Part shown: in pieces, positions 56,104 through 64,000 of the stretch
Position numbering within the stretch: the stretch's first letter is position 1
How the letters are laid out: each line of letters opens with the position of its first letter
Source: Eonycteris spelaea
Lineage: Eukaryota; Chordata; Mammalia; Chiroptera; Pteropodidae
Assembly (NCBI GenBank): GCA_003508835.1
Contig: PUFA01000170.1
Span: 2,232,001 to 2,296,000 of the forward strand
Direction of reading: 5' to 3'
DNA length: 64,000 nucleotides
Program-made: the position numbers and the translations under genes
Notes under the pieces: generated by a model
Database searches by the model: none
Seen by the model: the letters and a program-made list of their open reading frames with translations, nothing else
Told to the model about the DNA's origin: nothing

Positions 56104-57329
56104 GGAGGGGTAACTATCCAAATCCAGGAGCAAATATCCCACTTTAGCAACAGGATAAGACAGACATCATACATGATACTTGTGAACATTGAAAAAGACA
56201 GGCAGGCTGTGCTCCCAATGTTCTTTGAACATTTAAAAAAAAACTTAAAACATTTATCATTTGAAAATTAAGTATAAACCTATAAATAAATGTGAAATAA
56301 CCATCTTGAACTGCGATAAAAAATATATAATCATTTAAAATTAGAATAAATGACTATTTACAAATACTGAATGACAATTATACTTCATTATTATTTGAGT
56401 AATTTCATTAAGCATTATATATACATTTATAAGTGTATATAGAATGCATTTTATGTACATGGATTAGGTGGCTGTTTAAGGATAATAATGCCTACTGGAA
56501 AATTATTTCCTATAAGAGTAAAGTGTGGAAGATTTAAGGTCCTAATAAAATAACCTCTAAGAATATATCAAACCTATGTTGCTATACAGTTTTGAAAAAA
56601 AAATGAAAGCATGGCTATCTTGTGGCTTGATTTAAATGATAGAATTGGAGTAGCATGATTCAGTATTTGTGATTGACATGCTTCTAGGAACTGAGCTTTC
56701 AAACCTTTTCAAGTTCTTCAAGCGTTGCTTTCATAGGCACTTGCGTGGATAAATTATGTTCTTATAAATTTCTTAGAATTGAGGACATTGGAATTAAACT
56801 CCATCAGTTTAGTAATAACTCTCTATGAACCAGATCCCAGTCATTCATGACTAATATAGTGAATCCCTCAGCCCAGAATAAGAATGGAAACACTCAAATA
56901 AGACATTTGGACTGCTAGAGAGAACAAAAATATAGATTGGCCCTATATTTTTCACTTAATCTGTCTAAATCAATTAGACATTTGAATTGTGGTATTGTAT
57001 TTCCAGGAAGCTTCATTGCTTTCTATTATCCTCATGACAAAAATAAACAATTCCTTTTGAAATCGTGAAGAAAAATGCCTCCCACTGAGTTGATGTCCTG
57101 TGCTGTTTTATGCAAGAACATATGTGTAATAAAAAACGAGAAATTATGGATCAAATAATGATGTTTGGAGCTACTTACATAAACAATAGAAAGCATTTTG
57201 GATGAGCTCCAAGTATCATCGCTATTGTTTAATTTCAGCCCCACTTCTGCATCTGCCTAGGCTAGTGTCAAAGATAATAATCTCACCAGATATATATAAA
57301 TGCACAACTAAAATTACACAGCTCATTAT
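56102..57329. other. Unique AT-rich DNA
   Basis: No recognisable gene or repeat. Confidence 0.45.
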
Positions 57330-58340
57330 TCTGTTTACACATAGTACTAAACCACTCCTTTCCAGTTGACTGACCCAATAGAGCATTTTATCCATTGAGC
57401 TCCCTTACAATTCAGTGAGCTGAAGCCTTTTTTTTTTTTTTTTTTTGTATATATTAGGTCATTTTGTACCAGTGTAAGAATACAGTAACTAAGAAGCGGC
57501 ATGAATATGTTTGCTCTCTAATGAATTTGTTCTTTACATCTTGCTCTCTGCTTTTCACACACAATTATGAGCTTTTAAAACAAGGGAGGGCCTTCGTGGA
57601 AGTCACAAGATGCCAATTAAAAGAAATGGACAGAAGCTGAGCGCCAAATCACTCATTCTGGGAAAAAGAGGAAGACAAAGAGAGCTATGAATCTCAGCCC
57701 TCTTCGCAGAAATGTCTTCTGTCAATCAAAACACGATAGGATCCTCAACTGGAAGATTTAGAAAGTTACTCACTCCAGGACATTGTCTTTAATTTAAAAC
57801 CACTTATCAGAGGAAGTTTTCACGTATGGTACTAGCCCCTTCCCCGAAAAAAGCAAAAAGAAAATTCTAGCCAGAAATTTTTTTTATTGCTTAATTTATA
57901 CCTAAAGTAAATGTAATTTTGAAAACTATGATTTGGGAGAAAGAAATATCATATTCCTTTGTTAGGTCATGGGTTGGAAGACAAAACTTTTGTCATTTGT
58001 TTTTCTTTTGAATGCAAAGCGTTGCACTCTAAGTAGGGCTGAGCAGGATCTGCCTCTCCATCACTGACAGTTAATAATTAAATCAAGCATTATATTCAGC
58101 AATAGAACATATGCATCAGCTTCTTTCAAATTGCATTTCCTTCCTGTTAGGTCCATTAGTGTAAACCAGACTGCCTTTAGAAACCCCCTTATTGCTGCTG
58201 TCTTTCAGCACAGTTCCTGAAATGGATAATGTGGTACATATTATGGGCAATTACACAGAACTCCCCAGCGATAGGGTTTTAGAGTTACAGAATGAAACAG
58301 CTGGAACTACAGAGCTATAAGCTAATCATAAAAAAAAAAG
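57330..58340. other. Repeat-free unique DNA, candidate conserved non-coding region
   Basis: About 1 kb with no recognised interspersed repeat except a T19 run (57428-57446). It has balanced composition and homeodomain-like words ('cagttaataattaaatcaag', 'gctataagctaatcat'). The texture resembles developmental non-coding elements, but conservation cannot be assessed here. Confidence 0.25.
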
Positions 58341-59989
58341 GAAATAGTTAAAAAAATAAATAACCGGGACAAAGAAGAAAAAAATGGAATGCATGAGAGG
58401 TTCTATAAAAGCATTGTTCTCAGAGAAGCTGTCTTTGCCTAGAAGAATCTCCAGGGTTCGTGATGTAACACTCTCTAAATCTAAACATGTTATTTCTTAA
58501 AACATATTTTGCTAGGCCTTTTAAATCACGGCTTGAAAAGCACATAACAAACAGCTAGCAAATTTGAGGTCTTGGAAACAATGACCTTTTCTCTCTAGCT
58601 TTATCAATGCAGTATTTCCATATTAGTAACATTGTGAGGAATCTAGTCTCCTTTTGAAATTTTCTTCCTATGAAAAGATGTACGGGAGTAGAAGATGAAT
58701 TTTCTATTTACTAAATGAACCACACGCGTAATGTTTTCATCTTGTTATTTTATATGTGGGCTTTGTGTGTAGGGCTCACGCCACAGAGATAAGAAATGAC
58801 ATCATCTATCTCACCACTTGGTGCTGAGACTGCAAACATTAGATCTACATCTAGGAGAAAAGTTGCATATTCAAAAGGTAAAACATATATTCTGATATCT
58901 TTCACAGTTTGGGGAAAGAAAGTAATAATGGGCTTCGATGGCAAAAATGTTGCTTCATTTTGTTTTAAGTAAAATTGCAGTTTTAGCTTGTGCCAATGAA
59001 GTGTTTTTGAAAATTTTTAGTAAAATTACTTTATAACTTGGGAAATAATGGAACAATCTGCACAGTAACTACTGTGAAATGAAACAAAAATGGGTGCAAT
59101 TTCAAACTTTAAATATAGCCACAAAACTATTTTCAAATTTGTTGCTAAAGTAGTCTACAAAAAACTGAAGATATTAAAGGCAGAATATTTGTACAAGTCT
59201 TGGAGGACTGTTCCCTTTCTCTATAAAGAGATGGATTACATAGTCATAGCCAGATTTATGTGGCTACTTATATACTTTCATAAGGCTTCGGTAGCCAATA
59301 TTTATTTCAGCAATGTTAAAATGCTGCAGGAGGAGGCTGGACATAAAACATGCTTCCCAGTCTGATATCCTTAACAGTCGCTGTCTCCTACTTCCCTTAA
59401 GAGCAGCGAGTCTTTGTTATTGTTAGGTACCCCGTTTCCAGTAAAAGCTTTATTATGATAGAATGGAAGGAGGGGGAACAGAGATGTTAACAAGACAAAA
59501 TGTTAAAGTCAAAGGAAGACTATGTCTCCTCATTATAAGAAGTAATGTTCATTTTAACAGTAAAACCCTCATTTGTTTTTATTATTGAAGCTATATTGGT
59601 GACTGTACAATATGATAAGTGAATATGCTCTGAATACCCCAGTCCATTTGTTACGTAACAAACAAAGTTCCGGAGATTTAATTGGAGGTTATGTTTTTGT
59701 ATGTCCCTGTTTTTTATAAGGATGAACATGAAACAGAGGGAGGAAAGACCTAATAGAAATGGTGTGTGGAGTGGACAGAGGGATAGCGAAGCTAGTAACT
59801 GATATGTAAAGAAATTTCTCACTTCCTTTAATTTCTTTATGAATTTACCCCGAGGGAAACAAGTGTTATCTGTCTATTAATTTCTGATACAGGAAATTTC
59901 CATAACAATGTCCCATTTCTTCATATGAAATGACTTTTTTATCTCTATATGGTTTGCATTTCTTTTTAGACAAAATAGTAGCCCTTAGA
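58341..59989. other. Unique AT-rich DNA
   Basis: No recognised feature. The 91-codon (59090-59365) and 100-codon (59520-59822, minus) frames show no domain. Confidence 0.45.
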
Positions 59990-60225
59990 GCATACTCATG
60001 CCAGTTACTGAACTAAACATTTTATAAAAAATGTTTATAAACATTTAATCCTTCTAACCACACTCTGGTGTAGGTACTATTAGCATCCTCATTTTGCAGA
60101 TGAAAAAACAAACCAGAACATTACCTAACTGGCTAGCCTTGACCAACTGGCTAACACAACTTTAAATGCTAGAGCTGAGATCTGAACCCAGGCAGAATCT
60201 GAGCTCTTAAATATTAAAATACATA
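59990..60225 (-). repeat. MIR SINE
   Basis: Antisense MIR: 'aaacatttaatccttctaac', 'tggtgtaggtactattagca', 'cattttgcagatgaaaaaac' and 'agatctgaacccaggcagaa'. Nearly full length, with an insertion-like stretch around 60120-60160. Confidence 0.8.
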
Positions 60226-61026
60226 TTGCCTTCAAAGATAGACATACTGCAGACTTTTATGGTACATAAATTATCAGGTCTCAGGACACTCCTCTCTATT
60301 GTTTCAAGAAAGATTAAAAAGCAATGAATCATGCATGCATGTCTGGAACCTGAAAATTATGATTCTGTAATATTATTTTGGTTATCATTGAAAAGCCTGT
60401 AAAATTCTCACATTTACCTTAGACTGAATTCTAAAAGAAATGGTAGAGTTCATCCTGCTGATATCATGATTTCTTAGTTCATTGATCTGTTAATTTAAAA
60501 TATTTTGCTTCATTCTAACAGTTATTCTCCAGAAGCCTTCAGATTCTTGGCTGGAATGGCCTTGAAAGCATCTGGAAAAATATCGTCTGATCATCTAGTG
60601 AATATGAAGTCTGAAAAAGTTGTCTCATTCTAAAGCAGCCTATTGTCCATAATAAATTAACTCTACATCCAGATGTTTTAAAATTAATTATGTTTTAATT
60701 CTTCTTTAAAAGGTTAATCACATGTAGAAGTACCTTTTTTTAAATAAAAACATCAAAATAAAATATAGCAAAATATGTGTATGATTTTGAGTTAGGTGAG
60801 TTTCTTATAAGGGAGCCAAGACTCTAAGAACGCATAAAGAACAGAATAAATATTCTTGAATGCATACCAGTTTTTAAATGTATGATACAGATATGATGGA
60901 TTTAAAAAAAATACGCCCAGATTATAAGTGAAGAAAAAACACTTCCCACCCATATGACATGGAAAGGGCTAATGCAGATAGCAGATATAAGGTGATTTTT
61001 ACATTAAGGTTTTATCTTAATGCGCT
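60226..61026. other. Unique AT-rich DNA
   Basis: No recognisable feature. Confidence 0.45.
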
Positions 61027-61034
61027 ATCTATAC

Positions 61035-61185
61035 TAGTATTTCTCAAATACATGTAAATCAGCTGGAATCTTGTTAAAATGCAGCTTGTATTTCAGTAGG
61101 GGTGGGGCCTGAGGCTGAGCATTTCCAACAAGCTCCATGGGATGCTGACGCTGCTGGCTTACATATCACATTTTGGGTGTCATTG
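61035..61185 (+). mobile_element. MER5A-type hAT-Charlie DNA transposon
   Basis: Full-length non-autonomous element. Blocks: 'atttctcaaatacatgtaaa', 'ttgttaaaatgcagcttgta', 'ttcagtaggggtggggcctg', 'agcatttccaacaagctcca' and 'gatgctgacgctgctggctt'. Flanked by the 8-bp duplication atctatac (61027-61034) and atctagac (61186-61193), matching at 7 of 8 positions. Confidence 0.9.
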
Positions 61186-61193
61186 ATCTAGAC

Positions 61194-61714
61194 CATTCCA
61201 GTTCACGTAACAATTTCAATAACCTGACTAGCTTCAAATAAAATTTTGAGGACAATTGTCATATTTTTATTCATGGAAATTGTTTGAAATCGTGGTCATT
61301 TTAAAGGAATATACTTCTTTAACTTTGAATTATAAAAAGGATTTCATGTCCATATGACTGCAGAGTGAGATGAGAATTGTTTCTTCCCTTCCTACCCTCT
61401 CTAAATCTAATTTTGAAATAATTTCTTTAAAAAAAAAAAGACACAATCCAAAAAAAAAAAAAAAACTGGACAAATGCTAATAAAAGATCATTGACATGAA
61501 AAAAAATAGAATGGATAATAAATTAAGAAAGTCTTCTTGGTTTCACTATTAGTCATAAAATATAAATTGAAGGAATAAGAACATACCTATTTTTACTCAT
61601 AATATTAGCAAAAGAAAGTGAAAAAAAAACTTTTGCTTTTGTGTAGGATGTACTAGGTCATGGCAGGTCAATGCTCCTGTGATCAAAAAAAAAAAAAAGT
61701 TATCTAAATTACAT
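61194..61714. other. Unique AT-rich DNA with A-runs
   Basis: Several A-runs (61428-61465, 61622-61630, 61685-61698), otherwise unremarkable. Confidence 0.45.
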
Positions 61715-61855
61715 ATAACAGATGAGGAAATAGAGGAGGACCAGCAAAGGCAAGTGAGTTATCATCCAGGGTCGCACAGCTGGTAAGTGAACAACCTGGG
61801 CTTTGAACCTAGGTATTCTGCTCCCAGATCTTACTGTTACTGTTAAACTCTACTT
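61715..61855 (-). repeat. MIR SINE
   Basis: Antisense MIR: 'ataacagatgaggaaataga', 'aagtgagttatcatccaggg', 'tcgcacagctggtaagtgaa' and 'gggctttgaacctaggtatt'. Confidence 0.8.
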
Positions 61856-62374
61856 ATTCTCAAAAATATGCTGATTATTTCAGGGGTCCAATGATTTAAT
61901 TTATTGCCTTAGTGAATGCTATCTTACCCATTTTTTACAAATAAGAATTGAGTGGGATGCTTAAAGTTTGGGATTACAGTGTAGATACTAAAATAAATTC
62001 AGAGCATTGATTTTCACACATTGACTCTAATTTATATGCTGTTTATTTGATAGTGAAGTACACTGATAGCAATGCCATTGTAAATTAAAAAAAAAGCTCT
62101 AAAGATTAATTTTTGAAATCCCATGTTAGAAAAATTAACTCTATTCAATTTAAAGAGTAAAGTGAAAAAAAAAAAGCATAATTAAGATTGAATGCAGACA
62201 TACTATATAATATCAAGATGGTAAAGCCTAAATGTAAAAGAAGAAAACACAAAAGAACTAAGTAGATATGTGAGAAAGGATGAGAAAAAAACTTCTGTCC
62301 TAACAGTATTTCCCTGTTAAACATTTTAAGAGTGTTCATTTATAAATTGTATTTATTCTTCTGAAAATACACTG
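61856..62374. other. Unique AT-rich DNA
   Basis: No recognisable feature. Confidence 0.45.
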
Positions 62375-62540
62375 TTATGTCCTTGACCAATTTTTCTCCA
62401 TTACTTTGTGCATCACTTTCTTATTGATTGATAGGAATATTTTATATTAATGACATTAACCTTCTGTCAAGTACATTGTAAATACTGTCTTTCTCTGTTC
62501 ATGCTTGCCTTTTTAATTTTGTTCTTAATGTTCTGGAATT
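62375..62540 (-). mobile_element. Old L1 fragment (3' part)
   Basis: Antisense L1 pattern 'gtccttgaccaatttttctc', 'cttattgattgataggaata', 'ttaaccttctgtcaagtaca' and 'tgcttgcctttttaattttg'. This corresponds to a distal L1 segment read backwards. Confidence 0.6.
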
Positions 62541-63269
62541 ATTTCAACATACCTGCTGATAAAAATGTATAAAAGGCTCTCTACAAAAGAAGAAATGTAA
62601 ACGTACAGAGAACATGAGGAAAAAAATTCAACATGCTAATGACAGAAATTTTAAAAAATAAAATAGTTTTTCCCATTAGACTAGAAATAATTTTAATGTT
62701 CTTAAAATAATGATAATGCCAGGTGTGGAAGTAAATTAAGTTACAAGTTAATTTTTATAGATCTCTAGTCGACATGTAAATTTATGCAGTATTTATAGAA
62801 GACAATTAAGAATTTGTAACAAGAACTTTAAAATATTCTATGCCTTAAACTTCTTCATTCAATGTTTTCAGGACCCTGCTTAGCTCCCAGGTTTACAAAT
62901 AAACATGACATAGTGTCTGCTTTTATTAAGTTTAGGAATCCACAATAAAACAGAATCAAGTACTCCAGCAGATGTAGCATCTGCTAATGGCAGAATAAGT
63001 TATTCAAATAGTCTTCCTACAAAAAGCAACTAAAAATTCCGAAGACATATAATAAAAACATCTTCATATATATGGCAGATTTTTAAATTCATTGCTATAG
63101 AGTTGCACATAGTACTTTTTTTGTAAATATATGTACTTAATATTGAGAAATAATTTAGAATACATCTACGTCTAAGAAAGGTTGAACCCAGACAGGTAAA
63201 CAAGCATTTCAAAAAATGCCCTTCCTGAATGTATTTGCCATCTGGAGTAAAATTCTGTGAAATTGTGAG
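62541..63269. other. Unique AT-rich DNA
   Basis: No recognisable feature. It may be the diverged or deleted middle of an L1 whose pieces flank it. Confidence 0.4.
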
Positions 63270-63605
63270 CTGGTTGGTGATTTGTGTCTTTCAATGAATT
63301 AGTCCATTTCATCTAAGTTTTGAATTAATGTGTGTGGAGTTGTTCGTAATATTCCTTTATTATTCTTTTAATATCTGTGGAGTCTATAATGACACCTCTT
63401 TCATTGCTGATATTGATCATTTGCATCTTCTCTCATTATTTCTTTGTCAGTTACTCTCAAAGTTCATTATTTTATTGATCTTTTTGAAGAGTAATTTTTT
63501 TGTTTCCCTGATTTTTCTCTATTATTTTTCTATTTTTAATTTTATTGGTTTCTGATCTTATTTTTTAAATGTTAATTTGTTTTATTTCTTATCATCATTC
63601 CATCC
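63270..63605 (-). mobile_element. Old L1 fragment (reverse-transcriptase region)
   Basis: Antisense L1 ORF2: 'tagtccatttcatctaagtt', 'attattcttttaatatctgt', 'cctctttcattgctgatatt', 'ttttattgatctttttgaag' and 'ttttattggtttctgatctt'. This is the reverse transcriptase part of ORF2 read backwards. Stops and indels destroy the frame. Confidence 0.75.
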
Positions 63606-63674
63606 CTCTACTTGTTTGGAATGTCTACATTCTGTGTCTACTCTTTCAGAGTATTTAAGATATTGTAGAATATA

Positions 63675-63850
63675 ACCATCAAGCCATGTTCTCTGGAGCC
63701 AGGCCATTTGAGTTCAAATCTCAACTTCATTACATACTAATTGGATTACTTATGACTCATGCTTTTGTGATTTTTTTCTTATAAAATGGACATTGCCAAA
63801 AGATTATTGTGGTCATTTAAATGGGTTAACACATATAAGGCATTTAGACA
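63675..63850 (+). repeat. MIR SINE
   Basis: 'ccatgttctctggagccagg', 'tttgagttcaaatctcaact', 'cattacatactaattggatt', 'cttataaaatggacattgcc' and 'ttaacacatataaggcattt' give a nearly full-length sense MIR. Confidence 0.8.
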
Positions 63851-64000
63851 TTGCAAATATCATATGAGTAGTTTTTCTTGAAATCTTATCATGGATAGTT
63901 TTCTTAAGGACATTTAAAATCCATATCTTAACCTGCTCAAAACAAGGACCTCAAAATAGTTTAACTTTGATTATCATTCTGATTTATGTTATTGTCCAAT

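Overview
The window looks like a non-coding, AT-rich stretch of a placental mammal nuclear genome. I found no gene, RNA gene or exon that I would defend. Every open reading frame is short (126 codons or fewer) and is explained by retrotransposon remnants, microsatellites or chance. What can be annotated is a dense record of old transposable elements (L1, HAL1, L2, MIR, hAT-Charlie), many microsatellites, and a few CpG- or motif-rich patches that could be regulatory.

Organism: MIR, L2, HAL1 and MER5A-type copies indicate a placental mammal. The younger L1 copies (14363-15990 and 37534-38524) end in a 3' sequence close to 'gtcaccccaataaattta' plus an A-rich tail, which I remember from bat L1s. 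There are no Alu, B1/B2, Bov-tA, carnivore tRNA-Lys or vespertilionid VES SINEs. A bat or related laurasiatherian is my best guess, from memory of consensus sequences only.

Layout. 1-11.4 kb: mostly unique AT-rich DNA with a hAT copy carrying target-site duplications (1064-1275), several L2 and MIR copies, an 8-bp CCAAT-containing tandem array (4577-4664), and a pair of oppositely oriented L2 pieces (7850-9450) that may be one inverted element. 11.4-16.7 kb: low-complexity tracts, then a nested stack in which an old HAL1 is split by an internally deleted L1, which is followed at its tail by a younger bat-type L1. 16.7-23.2 kb: two unresolved ancient repeats and an L2 split by a hAT-type element. 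23-29.2 kb: largely unique, with a G-quadruplex motif (24081) and a CpG cluster (28260-28680). 29.2-30.6 kb: possible old LTR fragment, a 289-bp pyrimidine tract, and an L1 on the minus strand. 30.6-44.8 kb: unique DNA, MIR/L2 scraps, a bat-type L1 and an older L1 3' end. 44.9-45.8 kb and 51.4-51.9 kb: the two best promoter- or enhancer-like patches (CREs plus CpG-dense DNA; TATA box plus CpGs). 50.3 kb: a near-perfect 59-bp tandem duplication. 52-64 kb: unique DNA with microsatellites, possible conserved non-coding DNA around 57.3-58.3 kb, a MER5A with target-site duplications, MIRs, and old L1 pieces on the minus strand.

There is no operon or gene cluster, so no genes working together can be described, and I saw no sign of an undescribed biological system. 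Repeat names come from memory of consensus sequences. RepeatMasker, a whole-genome alignment and RNA/ATAC data would settle most calls.
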